Origin: an uncultured bacterium
GTDB lineage: Bacteria; Cyanobacteriota; Vampirovibrionia; Gastranaerophilales; Gastranaerophilaceae
Reading direction: 5' to 3'
Length of the DNA stretch: 64,000 nucleotides
NCBI GenBank assembly: GCA_947073645.1
Contig: CAMTMK010000003.1
Location: 1-64,000 of the forward strand
Part shown: positions 36,085 through 44,143 of the stretch, piece by piece
How the letters are laid out: every line of letters begins with the position of its first letter
Position numbering within the stretch: the stretch's first letter is position 1
Notes under the pieces: generated by a model
The model's input: the letters and a program-made list of their open reading frames with translations, nothing else
Database searches by the model: none
What the model was told of the DNA's origin: nothing
Program-made: the position numbers and the translations under genes

Positions 36085-36597
36085 CTAATCATCCAATTGC
36101 ATCAAATAAGATTTTAACGATAATGCTCTTTGTTTTATTAGCTCATACAAATTTCCAATAGCTATTGTTGTATGTATATCGCCATCTTTTTGTGCAATTG
36201 TCTTATTTAGAAAATCTTTTTCTTTTTTATAATAATCTTCCCAAGCAGTTTGAGTTTTGGTAAATGAGAGGAATTCTTCTTTATTTAAGTGTTTTTCCAT
36301 TTGTTTTGAATAATTTAAAATCACTCTATTCCAAGCTTCAATACCTTCATTAGCACATTTATTCATGCCAGCAGTCATAAAATTTTCAGAAGCACATTTT
36401 TCTAATTTTTTATCAATAGGATAATCTTTTTGAGAAACGATATTTTCAATTTCTTTATACCTAGAAATTTCACTTTGTAAATCTTTAATTTTGACATCAG
36501 AAATTTTTAACTGCTGTTTATATTTAAATGAAGAAATTGTACTAAATATAGTTAATCCTAACAAAATTATTACAGTTATAAGAACAAATTTTCTCAT
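36085..36597 (-). CDS. LprI-like (DUF1311) protein with N-terminal membrane helix
   Basis: 170 residues. One membrane helix at 4-24, a heptad-like stretch, then GMNKCANEGIEAWNRVILNYSKQMEKHL and QTAWEDYYKKEKDFL, the pattern of the lysozyme-inhibitor LprI/DUF1311 family including its two Cys. It might protect the host wall from the neighbouring endolysin; that is inference from position. Leaderless promoter. Confidence 0.7.
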   Translation of the reverse strand: MRKFVLITVIILLGLTIFSTISSFKYKQQLKISDVKIKDLQSEISRYKEIENIVSQKDYPIDKKLEKCASENFMTAGMNKCANEGIEAWNRVILNYSKQMEKHLNKEEFLSFTKTQTAWEDYYKKEKDFLNKTIAQKDGDIHTTIAIGNLYELIKQRALSLKSYLMQLDD

Positions 36598-36603
36598 AGA
36601 CTT

Positions 36604-36632
36604 ATTTTACCAATATAAATTTAAATTTTCAA
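36604..36632 (-). promoter_or_regulatory. Promoter of the LprI-like gene, leaderless
   Basis: Minus strand TTGAAA (36627-36632), 17 bp, TAAAAT (36604-36609), 6 nt, ATG. No ribosome-binding site. Confidence 0.6.
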
Positions 36633-36645
36633 ATATTTTACATTG

Positions 36646-37056
36646 CTATTTCCCTCCTATATTTCGGCTTGTGTTCATCTTGCTATTTATTTCATTTAAA
36701 TATTCGACCTCCGCATCAACAAATTTTTGTTGAAGTTTTTCGGTTTCTTCAATTGCGTAGGATGCTATTTCAACTATTTCTTTTAATCTTTTTATTTTTT
36801 CACCAAAATGTATTTCGATAGAATCTTTACCTTGCTTTGTAATCCATTCACAGGCAACTTTTTTAAATTCTGAATCTAAAATTTCAGGCAATACCGAATT
36901 CAACATAATCACTCTGACATAATCAGGTAAAGGTAATCTCAAAGATTTTGCTTTCTTTTCTAACGGCTTTTTCAAATCATTTGGAATCCTCATACTAAAT
37001 TGTTCAGTATTTGAATTCATATTGTTTTTTATAAAATTAACTATCTTTTTGTACAT
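36646..37056 (-). CDS. Ribbon-helix-helix-like protein
   Basis: 136 residues. SMRIPNDLKKPLEKKAKSL near residue 20 looks like a ribbon-helix-helix DNA-binding region, followed by a long coiled coil. Start at 37056 fits TAGGAG 7 nt upstream. Between the transposase and the lysis-type genes; perhaps the element's regulator or a mobilisation accessory protein. Confidence 0.6.
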   Translation of the reverse strand: MYKKIVNFIKNNMNSNTEQFSMRIPNDLKKPLEKKAKSLRLPLPDYVRVIMLNSVLPEILDSEFKKVACEWITKQGKDSIEIHFGEKIKRLKEIVEIASYAIEETEKLQQKFVDAEVEYLNEINSKMNTSRNIGGK

Positions 37057-37130
37057 ATAAAATCTCCTATTTTATATACATAATAACAAATTATTAAAAA
37101 CTTGTCAACATAAAAATAGAAAACATGTAT

Positions 37131-38789
37131 TTATATAAAAGTAATTCTATTTATACTAAACTTGTTTTTATCCGTTAGTCTTTTTACCTGAAAATTGCAA
37201 GTCCGCCCAATTATTCCAAGATTTTGAAAATATTTTATTAATTGATTTAAAAGAGCCATTGTGTTTTTTAGCCTTCTTGTACCTAATTGTCTAGACTTAC
37301 ACTTTTTATAAAATTCTATTACAAGTTCTTGAGTAATATTGTTCAAACAATATTCTCTAAAAAATGGGGTAATGTTTACTCTAAATATTGACTCATAAGT
37401 TTCGTAGGTTCGTTTTTTACAATGCTTTTTTGCATAGTTTTCAATAAAAAGGTTAACCGCTTCATCAAAATAATCACAATTCAAAAACCTAATTCCATTT
37501 CGCTGAATGGTTTTAATTTCTGTTGCCAACATTAAATCGTCAAGAGTATCAGTGTTTATATTTTGACGTTTTCTTCCTTCTAAAACTTCTGCGATTGTTT
37601 TATCCAGAGCATTTGGACAAGGCTGTGAATTTTTGAAATTAAGCCACATGTCAATCATTTTTATTGTTTCTTCTATTGTTGGGATATATTCATTGTGCCA
37701 GCTCTTGTGTAGCTTTTCATTTCTCATCATATAAGCCGGTTTGTTTGCAATATTACTTCCGATATAGCTTGGAAGTAATTTTTCAAATCCTTCTTGAAAC
37801 TCTTTAAAAAATCTTTCAATAACTTTTGCTTTGGCATTATATGGTCTTGCAAAAATAGTTTCTATTCCAAGTTTTGAATATAACCCTTGAAATCCTAATT
37901 CTGTGAAACCTTTATCGTCTGAGAATGAGTTAGGCTCACCAACGAAAACTCCCCGTTTCCGTTTCGAGCCGTCACTCCCGCTACCGCACGTAAAATATTT
38001 TGCTCTGAATGCTCTGCCATTATCTTGATACACAACTTTTGGAATCATATCAAGGTTAATAATTGCATTTCTGAGAGCCGAAGCTATACATTGTGTATTT
38101 TCTTCGAGCATAATTTCATAACCTACCAAAGCGGCCGATTTCCAATCCAAAAATCCAACCAAAGTTGCTCGACAAGGTTTGCCTGTAAAAGGATTTATAA
38201 CTTGAAAAGCTAATTTATGCCCGTCAGCGACAAAAATATCTCCGACTTCTAAAAGTGATGCATCACGTTTAATATATGGTTCAACTTTATCTGAAAGTGA
38301 TTTTTCGCCGTCTCTTGCAAGTACCCATTTGTCGTAATTGTTGTCTTTAAACCATTTAGCATATCTTCTGAAAGTAATATCGGCAGGTATAAAACTTTGC
38401 CCTTGCTCTTTTAACTTGTATTTTGTTAAAGCAGTTGCTTTGCTTATTGAAATACGATTAGGGTGCAAAAGTAGGCTCATAAAAATTCTAATTTCTTCAT
38501 CTGTCAAAACAGTTCTATATTCATCTACTTTAGAATATTTGTACTGAGGTAAGAGTTTTGTATAATCCTCTGTTCCATTTAACATGGTAAACCAACGGTG
38601 CAAACTCCCGCGTGATATTTTACCTAAAATATTAAACAGATGAGAAGTTGAAGTATTATGTAATTTTACAAAATCATAATCAGCTTGAAGTTTATTTGTT
38701 GATTTCTTTCTGAACTCAAGCCATTTGTGAATTAAGTCTAATCTTGCTAATGCTATTTGTTTAGATTTTTCTGGTGTAAATTCTGCCAT
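37131..38789 (-). CDS. Mu/TnsB-type DDE transposase fused to a tyrosine-integrase core-binding-like domain
   Basis: ATG 38789 has AAAGGA 7 nt upstream; an ATG 27 nt earlier is possible (numbering here uses that longer form, 561 residues). Residues 1-170 are DNA-binding helices. The rve core carries Asp198 (VADGH), Asp265 (YQDNG) and Glu334 (VIERFFKEFQ); the 67-residue D-D spacing equals that of MuA. The Mu C-terminal barrel starts at about 425 (TLDDLMLATEIKTIQRNGI) but breaks off near 450. Residues 455-550 instead read like the SAM-like N-terminal domain of tyrosine integrases (YESIFRVNITPFF ... ITQELVIEFYKKC ... NTMALLNQLIKYFQNLGII). No catalytic RHR-Tyr part follows. Either a genuine fusion or the scar of a deletion. 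Confidence 0.75.
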   Translation of the reverse strand: MAEFTPEKSKQIALARLDLIHKWLEFRKKSTNKLQADYDFVKLHNTSTSHLFNILGKISRGSLHRWFTMLNGTEDYTKLLPQYKYSKVDEYRTVLTDEEIRIFMSLLLHPNRISISKATALTKYKLKEQGQSFIPADITFRRYAKWFKDNNYDKWVLARDGEKSLSDKVEPYIKRDASLLEVGDIFVADGHKLAFQVINPFTGKPCRATLVGFLDWKSAALVGYEIMLEENTQCIASALRNAIINLDMIPKVVYQDNGRAFRAKYFTCGSGSDGSKRKRGVFVGEPNSFSDDKGFTELGFQGLYSKLGIETIFARPYNAKAKVIERFFKEFQEGFEKLLPSYIGSNIANKPAYMMRNEKLHKSWHNEYIPTIEETIKMIDMWLNFKNSQPCPNALDKTIAEVLEGRKRQNINTDTLDDLMLATEIKTIQRNGIRFLNCDYFDEAVNLFIENYAKKHCKKRTYETYESIFRVNITPFFREYCLNNITQELVIEFYKKCKSRQLGTRRLKNTMALLNQLIKYFQNLGIIGRTCNFQVKRLTDKNKFSINRITFI

Positions 38790-38816
38790 GCGTATTTCCT
38801 TTGTATACACATTCAT

Positions 38817-39128
38817 CGCTCACCTTTTGGAATAAATCAAGTCCTGTATCTCAATCTCAGAGACATTTCGACACATATCAAACTAAAAGTTAATTCAAAA
38901 CATACATTTTTTGCACTAAAAGTATCAGGGCTGAAGTCCAAACACAAAGCTAAATAGAGGCTAAAACAAGCTCAAAATAAAATAAAATCAGTGCAATTTA
39001 GCGCAAAATCAAGGACAAAAGTGCAAGAAAAGACCGCCAAATCTCAACACTCTAAATTAGCCTCAAACTCCCAACAGCTCGGCATCATAGCCAACAAAAT
39101 CGCATCCAAACTGTCCTGAAAGGTTATA
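38817..39128. other. Non-coding right end of the element
   Basis: No gene supported. The stretch is strongly C-rich and G-poor on this strand. AGTGCAA occurs at 38990-38996 and 39020-39026 (30 bp apart) and inverted (TTGCACT) at 38911-38917; these could be protein-binding sites near the element end. The transposase promoter should lie at its left edge. Confidence 0.4.
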
Positions 39129-39176
39129 TATATAAATTCTCGTTATTGTTTTTCAACTCAAAATAAAAAAGCCTTA
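39129..39176. repeat. 48-bp direct repeat, right end (attR-like)
   Basis: Perfect copy of 27512-27559. Its last 12 bp are one arm of the tRNA-Gly terminator, so the crossover site lies in that terminator rather than in the tRNA body. Confidence 0.9.
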
Positions 39177-39199
39177 AGACAAAAGTCTAAGGCTTTTTT
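39165..39199 (-). terminator. Terminator of tRNA-Gly
   Basis: AAAAAAGCCTTA(A)GAC, loop AAAA, GTCTAAGGCTTTTTT with one bulged A. Read on the minus strand it follows the tRNA directly and ends in a T run. Confidence 0.8.
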
Positions 39200-39200
39200 A

Positions 39201-39276
39201 TGGAGCGGAAGACGAGACTCGAACTCGCAACAACCTGCTTGGAAGGCAGGGACTCTAGCCATTGAGTTACTTCCGC
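39201..39276 (-). tRNA. tRNA-Gly (anticodon UCC)
   Basis: 76-nt cloverleaf with encoded CCA. Acceptor GCGGAAG/CTTCCGC, anticodon stem CCTGC/GCAGG with loop CTTCCAA (anticodon TCC, Gly), T stem GCGAG/CTCGT with loop TTCGAGT, discriminator T. Located beside the integration site. Confidence 0.97.
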
Positions 39277-39284
39277 ATACAACT

Positions 39285-39312
39285 AATATAATATAAAAAA
39301 AAAATTTTGCAA
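39285..39312 (-). promoter_or_regulatory. Promoter of tRNA-Gly
   Basis: Minus strand TTGCAA (39307-39312), 16 bp, TATATT (39285-39290), about 8 nt before the tRNA 5' end. Confidence 0.55.
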
Positions 39313-39424
39313 TAGTTTTTGGGTAATTCTTTAGGGTTAATTATTGTTTGCTATTTTTTATATTAAAAACTCATTCCGCAGAAGGGTGAAAACGGGTGTA
39401 AAAAACGTTATTATATATATGTAA

Positions 39425-39573
39425 GCTTGTTATATCCAGGCACTTTTTCGGGGTTGCGATAAGATTTTTTCTTTCCAGGTTTGGTTTAAAATATGACAGG
39501 CTTATTCTTTGCATATAACTCTATGTTTCATATACGCAACTTGTCACAGCTCCTTTAGGCAAGTTGTTTTTTT
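39425..39573 (+). ncRNA. Candidate structured small RNA
   Basis: The 330-bp gap between tRNA-Gly and ppiC has no gene. GCTTGTTATAT (39425-39435) pairs with ATATGACAGGC (39491-39501) over 11 bp with two G-U pairs, and an AAGA/TCTT hairpin lies within. A further hairpin around 39510-39536 is possible. The segment ends in CAACTTG / CAAGTTG followed by seven T (39537-39573), a good terminator with no other upstream gene on this strand. No known RNA family recognised; no clear promoter. Confidence 0.35.
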
Positions 39574-39608
39574 ATGTTATATTTATAATGTAGTAAAAGG
39601 AGAAAATT

Positions 39609-39896
39609 ATGGCAAATGAAGTTAGAGCAAGCCACATTTTAGTGAAAACAGAAGATGAAGCTAAAAATTTATTGGCAGAAATCAGCTCAGGAAAATCTTT
39701 TTCAGAATTAGCAGAAGAATATTCTATGTGTCCGTCAGGTGCTAACGGCGGAGATTTAGGTTATTTCGGACGCGGAATGATGGTAAAACCGTTTGAAGAT
39801 GCTGCTTTTGCACTATCTAATATCGGTCAGGTATCTGAACCTGTTCAAACACAGTTTGGCTGGCACTTAATCCAATTGACAGGAAAAGATGACTAA
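39609..39896 (+). CDS. Parvulin-type peptidyl-prolyl isomerase
   Basis: 95-residue stand-alone PpiC domain: ASHILVKTEDEA, CPSGANGGDLGYFGRGMMVKPFEDAAF and TQFGWHLIQL. No signal peptide, so cytosolic like PpiC/Par10. TATAAT at 39584-39589 and AAAAGGAG precede it. Overlaps the aminopeptidase start by 8 bp. Confidence 0.94.
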   Translation: MANEVRASHILVKTEDEAKNLLAEISSGKSFSELAEEYSMCPSGANGGDLGYFGRGMMVKPFEDAAFALSNIGQVSEPVQTQFGWHLIQLTGKDD

Positions 39897-41403
39897 TTCG
39901 ATAGAAATAATCAGAGAATTTATGAATGAGCAGGGATTAAATTTCCTGCTCGTTAATTCTACCAATAAGTATTTGGTGGAATATACGCCTTTGCAAGAAA
40001 ATTCACGTTATGCTCTTACAGGTTTTTCCGGTTCTACAGGTGATGCGCTTGTAACACCGGATGCGATTTATTTGTTTGTTGACGGAAGATATCATATTCA
40101 GGCGGATTTGGAAGTTGACCATGACGTTATAACAGTTGTAAAATTGCAAACAGGGCAGAGCTTTCTTGATGAACTTATTAAAAAAATTCCCTCGGGGGAA
40201 GTTTTAGGGATATTTGCCAAGAAAAATTCTCAAAAACGTGTTGAATATCTTCAGGAAAAAGGTGTTGAACTAAAATTTTTAAAAGATGATCCGCTTGATA
40301 AAAATATTGAATATGACTGTTCAAATATTGTTCAGGTTGAGGGAATTTCTGTTGAAGAAAAAATAAAAGATATTAAAGATACAATTTTGATTACAAATCT
40401 TGAGGAAGTATCTTATTTGTTTAATTTGCGGGACTTTTCAAAGAATTATTCAGCAAAAATTCAGAGCAAGGCCGTTATTATTAATGGCAGGGCTCGTCTG
40501 CTTGATGATATTGATGATTTTGCAGAATGTTATAACGGCGATATTTGGGTCGATAAATCAACGATAAATTCTTATGATTTTGCGCTTGTGGGTGATAAGG
40601 CAAAAATCTTGAAAGACAGCCCGATAAAGCTTATGAAATCTATAAAAACCGATGATGAGCTGGAACACTATAAAGATGCTTTCAGAAGAACTGATTTGGC
40701 TGTAAAGGCAATAAGAGATTATATTGAGAGCAATGATAATTTGTCAGAATATGATATTGCAGAACAGCTGGAAAAAGAGTTTAAGCGTTATGGCGCAAAA
40801 AGTTTGAGTTTCAAGTCGATTGTCGCAAAAGATAAAAATTCAGCTTTGGCTCATTATTCAAAATGCTCAAAAGATGAGGTTTTACAAGACGGAAGTCTTG
40901 TTTTGATTGACTGTGGAGCGTATTACGAACAAGGATTGGCGACTGATATTACGAGAGTTTTTGTAAAAGGTGAGCCGTCTGAGTTGCAGAAAAAAGTTTA
41001 TACAACCGTTTTGAAAATGTTCTTGAATGCTTACAATTCTTGTTTAAATATTGGTTATAGTGTTGATGCAGTTGCACGCCAGGTTTATTCACAAAACGAA
41101 ATTGACGGATTTGTTTTCAATCATGGGCTCGGGCATGGCATTGGTATAAATGTTCATGAATATCCGCCGAATTTGAGTAAAAACGAGTTGGCAAAAGTTG
41201 AGATAAAAGACGGAATGTGTTTCACAATTGAGCCCGGACTTTATAATGAAGAACATTTCGGGGTAAGACTTGAGAATTCTTGTTATATGAAAAACGGCAA
41301 GATAAATTCTTTCGTTAAAATGAATTATGAAAATAAATTGATTGATTTTTCGCTTTTGACAGAGCAGGAAAAAGAATGGCTGAAAGAGTTTGAGGTATTA
41401 TGA
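39889..41403 (+). CDS. pepP: Xaa-Pro aminopeptidase (M24B)
   Basis: Removes N-terminal residues linked to proline. 504 residues: two creatinase/prolidase N-terminal domains, then the pita-bread domain with the five metal ligands in LIDCGAYYE, ATDITR, HGLGHGIG, IEPGLY and GVRLEN. First of a tightly packed run (4-bp overlap with the methyltransferase) leading to dnaA and ruvA. Confidence 0.9.
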   Translation: MTNSIEIIREFMNEQGLNFLLVNSTNKYLVEYTPLQENSRYALTGFSGSTGDALVTPDAIYLFVDGRYHIQADLEVDHDVITVVKLQTGQSFLDELIKKIPSGEVLGIFAKKNSQKRVEYLQEKGVELKFLKDDPLDKNIEYDCSNIVQVEGISVEEKIKDIKDTILITNLEEVSYLFNLRDFSKNYSAKIQSKAVIINGRARLLDDIDDFAECYNGDIWVDKSTINSYDFALVGDKAKILKDSPIKLMKSIKTDDELEHYKDAFRRTDLAVKAIRDYIESNDNLSEYDIAEQLEKEFKRYGAKSLSFKSIVAKDKNSALAHYSKCSKDEVLQDGSLVLIDCGAYYEQGLATDITRVFVKGEPSELQKKVYTTVLKMFLNAYNSCLNIGYSVDAVARQVYSQNEIDGFVFNHGLGHGIGINVHEYPPNLSKNELAKVEIKDGMCFTIEPGLYNEEHFGVRLENSCYMKNGKINSFVKMNYENKLIDFSLLTEQEKEWLKEFEVL

Positions 41404-42137
41404 TTACGAGCATAAATAATGAATTGGTAAAAGAAACCGTAAAATTACAGCAGAAAAAATACCGCGATAAAGAAAATAAATTTTTACTTGAGGGTTTTAA
41501 GTCTATCGAAGAAGCTTATAATGCAGGTGTGAAGATTGAATACGTTTTTACAACTGATGAAAAACGTTATGCATTTTTAGGTGACAAAGTTATTTTAGCA
41601 ACGGAACCTGTTTTGAAAAAGGTTTCAACAACAGACAGTGCGCCTGATGCAGTCGGAGTCGCGGTTAAAAAAGTTTATTCAATTGACGATTTAAAAGATG
41701 CTAAGAAAGTTGTTTTGCTTGAAAATATCAAAGATTTGGGTAATCTTGGTACAATTTTGCGAACTGCGACGGCTTTTGGAGCTGATGCTGTTGTTCTTTA
41801 CGGCAGGGAATGTGCAGATTTGTATAATCCAAAATGTGTGCGTTCATCTGTTGGTAATCTGTGGAAAATTCCTGTTGTTTATATTGAAGATTTTAGCGGA
41901 TTAAAAGTGTTTGACAAGTTTGACAGGGTTGCAACGTTGCCGAGAGCAGAGCATTATTTGAAAGATTTCAGAGTGGATGGACCTGTACTTGTAATGTTTG
42001 GCTCGGAAGCCGACGGACTTTCTGATGAGTTAATTAAATTTGCGGCAAAAGAGGTTAAAATTGAGATGGCTTCTACTGTTGAGTCATTGAATTTATCAGT
42101 TTCTTGTGCTGTTGTGTTGTACAAATTATTTTTATAG
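41400..42137 (+). CDS. TrmH/SpoU-family RNA 2'-O-methyltransferase
   Basis: SPOUT enzyme, 245 residues. N-terminal L30e-like substrate-binding domain (KFLLEGFKSIEEA), then NLGTILRTATAFGAD, MFGSEADGLS and ESLNLSVSCAVVLY, the three motifs of the family. Targets a ribose in rRNA or tRNA; which one cannot be told. Confidence 0.92.
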   Translation: MITSINNELVKETVKLQQKKYRDKENKFLLEGFKSIEEAYNAGVKIEYVFTTDEKRYAFLGDKVILATEPVLKKVSTTDSAPDAVGVAVKKVYSIDDLKDAKKVVLLENIKDLGNLGTILRTATAFGADAVVLYGRECADLYNPKCVRSSVGNLWKIPVVYIEDFSGLKVFDKFDRVATLPRAEHYLKDFRVDGPVLVMFGSEADGLSDELIKFAAKEVKIEMASTVESLNLSVSCAVVLYKLFL

Positions 42138-42143
42138 TAGAAT
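42138..42143 (+). promoter_or_regulatory. -10 element of possible leaderless dnaA transcript
   Basis: TAGAAT begins at the stop of the upstream gene and ends 6 nt before ATG 42150; no Shine-Dalgarno sequence is present. The -35 is unclear (TTGTAC at 15 bp). Confidence 0.4.
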
Positions 42144-42149
42144 ATTTTT

Positions 42150-43538
42150 ATGGATGAAAAAGAAATTTGGAGTAAAGCAAAAGAGGAGTTAGCTGAAACG
42201 GTTCCGACATTTAAGATGTGGATTGAACCTTTGGAAGCAGCCTCTTTTGACGGTAATATTTTAAATCTTATTACGGCTCATGCGCTTGCGCCGCAGTTGA
42301 TTAAGTCACAGCATAATACAAAAATTCTAGAAGCGCTGAAAAATGTTTGCGGAAAAGATGTCAGCTACACTGTTGTGCATGATGAGGAATTTGCAGAACG
42401 TTACCAAAAAGAGAAGAAAAAAGAGCTTCAAAAACAAAAACGTACTCCTGTTACTGTTGAAACCGAAGAAACAAAGTTGATGGACAATCTTGCGCAGATG
42501 CAGTCGTCGGCAAATCTTAATTTGAAATATAAGTTTTCGAATTATGTAGTAGGAGAAAACAGCCGTTTTGCACACGCTGCAGCAATGTCAGTTGCGCAAA
42601 ACCCTGCTAAAAAATATAATCCGTTATTTATTTACGGCGCGTCAGGATTGGGAAAAACTCACCTGATGCAGGCAATCGGTCACCATGTAATTTTTAACAA
42701 ACCGAAATTAAAAGTTAAATATATTAAAACAGAAGAATATTTTAATGAGTTGATTAAAAATCTTCAAACGGGCGGTAACGATAAAATTAACCGCATGGAT
42801 AAGTTCCGCCAAAAATACAGAAATGTAGATGTTTTGCTGATTGATGATATTCAGTTTTTGGAAAGTAAAACTTTTACAATGGAAGAAATTTTCCATACTT
42901 TTGACAGTCTGCACAATAACAATAAGCAGATTGTAATCACATCCGACAGACTGCCTAAGGATATTCCGACCCTTCCCGACAGGTTGAGAACCCGTTTTGA
43001 AATGGGCTTAATGGTTGATATTACTCCGCCTGATTTTGAAACCAGAGTCGCGATTTTGAAAAATTTGGCAGACCTTGCAAATATTAAAGCTGATTTTGAT
43101 GTATTTGAATATATCGCGAAAAATTATATCAATAATGTCAGAGAGCTTGAAGGTGCATTTAATAAAGTCAGTGCTTATGCTGATATTGAACAGACTGATT
43201 TGACACTTGAATTTGCTAAAAAAGTTTTGAATTGCGAAGCTGTTAAGCAGGAAATTTCGATTGCTCAGGTTGCAAAAGCTGTTGGTGATTATTATGGAGT
43301 TTCTATTGCCGATTTCTTAAGCTCAGCAAGGAATCAGAGAGTTTCTTCGGCTCGTCACGTTGCAGTCTATCTATCACGTGAAATTACACAAAAAAGTTTT
43401 GAAGCTATTGCTGAATATTTCAACAAAAAACATACTACAATGCTTTATTCTTATGAAAAAATCAGAGATGATTTAAAGACGAATAAAAACTTGGAACAGG
43501 ATATTTCTGTTATCAGAAGAACCTTGAGGGAGCAGTAA
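42150..43538 (+). CDS. dnaA: Chromosomal replication initiator DnaA
   Basis: 462 residues. Domain I at 1-75, AAA+ domain with Walker A GASGLGKT at 163-170 and Walker B VDVLLIDDIQFL, sensor motif ITSDRLPKDIP, and domain IV helix-turn-helix with SSARNQRVSSARHVAVYLSRE. It sits in an operon with ruvA and not with dnaN; no cluster of TTATCCACA-type boxes was seen here, so no origin is claimed. Confidence 0.97.
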   Translation: MDEKEIWSKAKEELAETVPTFKMWIEPLEAASFDGNILNLITAHALAPQLIKSQHNTKILEALKNVCGKDVSYTVVHDEEFAERYQKEKKKELQKQKRTPVTVETEETKLMDNLAQMQSSANLNLKYKFSNYVVGENSRFAHAAAMSVAQNPAKKYNPLFIYGASGLGKTHLMQAIGHHVIFNKPKLKVKYIKTEEYFNELIKNLQTGGNDKINRMDKFRQKYRNVDVLLIDDIQFLESKTFTMEEIFHTFDSLHNNNKQIVITSDRLPKDIPTLPDRLRTRFEMGLMVDITPPDFETRVAILKNLADLANIKADFDVFEYIAKNYINNVRELEGAFNKVSAYADIEQTDLTLEFAKKVLNCEAVKQEISIAQVAKAVGDYYGVSIADFLSSARNQRVSSARHVAVYLSREITQKSFEAIAEYFNKKHTTMLYSYEKIRDDLKTNKNLEQDISVIRRTLREQ

Positions 43539-44143
43539 TGTACGATTATATAAAAGGGATTTTAGCGGGCAAATCAAATACATCAAAAGGTGTTTTTCTT
43601 ACAGTTGAAGCAGGCGGGATAGGATATTTGCTTGAAACAACCGTACGTGATTTCAATTCTGCAAATGGTGATGAGGTTAAGGTTTATACGGTTTTAATTC
43701 ATCGTGAAGATAAAATGAGTCTTTGTGGTTTTCTTCACAAAGAAGATAGAGATATATTCAATATTTTGACATCTGTTTCGGGTGTGGGGTCTAAAATGGC
43801 TTTAACTCTGCTTGATGAATTTGAGGCTTCGGAACTTATCGGATTTGTAATCGAAGGGAATTATAAAGAGATTACGCGTGCCAAAGGTGTCGGGCCTAAA
43901 TTAGCGCAGAAGATAATTCTCGAACTTAAAGATAAGTTAATGAATTATCAAACAAAAGAGCCGATAAAAATTACATCATCGGTTAAGGTTGATGACAGTG
44001 CCGTTGAAGATGCTCAAATGGTGCTTGTGTCATTGGGTTATGAGCGTAAAGAAATTCAAGATGCTATATCAAAAGCAGTTGCCTATAACCGAACAACTGC
44101 TGAAGAAATCTTAAAAGAAGCTTTGAAAATATTATCTTTATAA
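43538..44143 (+). CDS. ruvA: Holliday junction branch-migration protein RuvA
   Basis: 201 residues. OB-fold N-terminus (MYDYIKGILAGK), two helix-hairpin-helix motifs (LTSVSGVGSKMALTLL, ITRAKGVGPKLAQKIILEL) and the C-terminal RuvB-binding helices (ALVSLGYERKEI-like). Overlaps the last base of dnaA's stop. ruvB is not in the window. Confidence 0.96.
   Translation: MYDYIKGILAGKSNTSKGVFLTVEAGGIGYLLETTVRDFNSANGDEVKVYTVLIHREDKMSLCGFLHKEDRDIFNILTSVSGVGSKMALTLLDEFEASELIGFVIEGNYKEITRAKGVGPKLAQKIILELKDKLMNYQTKEPIKITSSVKVDDSAVEDAQMVLVSLGYERKEIQDAISKAVAYNRTTAEEILKEALKILSL

Larger units (their letters stand above)
27512..39176. mobile_element. 11.6-kb integrated element in the tRNA-Gly terminator
   Basis: Bounded by perfect 48-bp direct repeats, with the right repeat 25 bp from tRNA-Gly(UCC). 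Contents: XRE-ImmA/IrrE protein and partner, DpnA- and DpnM-like methyltransferases, MutH-type nuclease, a broken HEPN gene, a small membrane protein, DUF1804-like protein, GH108 endolysin, LprI-like protein, ribbon-helix-helix protein and a Mu-type transposase fused to an integrase-like domain. No capsid, portal, tail or complete integrase gene is present, so it is probably a decayed prophage or a defence island that moves with outside help. Right end is probably at the repeat, since nothing else element-like follows the tRNA. Confidence 0.85.

Noticed and set aside
38990..39128. Short minus-strand reading frame ending in a Cys-Trp-Glu-Phe-Glu-containing tail near the right repeat
   Set aside because: About 30 codons, no good start or binding site, stop codon just upstream; could be a remnant but not supportable as a gene.
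37131..39176. Complete tyrosine integrase for the element
   Set aside because: No R...HxxR...Y catalytic part was found on either strand between the repeats.
42150..43538. dnaA as a sign of the replication origin
   Set aside because: dnaA lies between methyltransferase and ruvA genes, dnaN is absent and no cluster of DnaA boxes was seen nearby.
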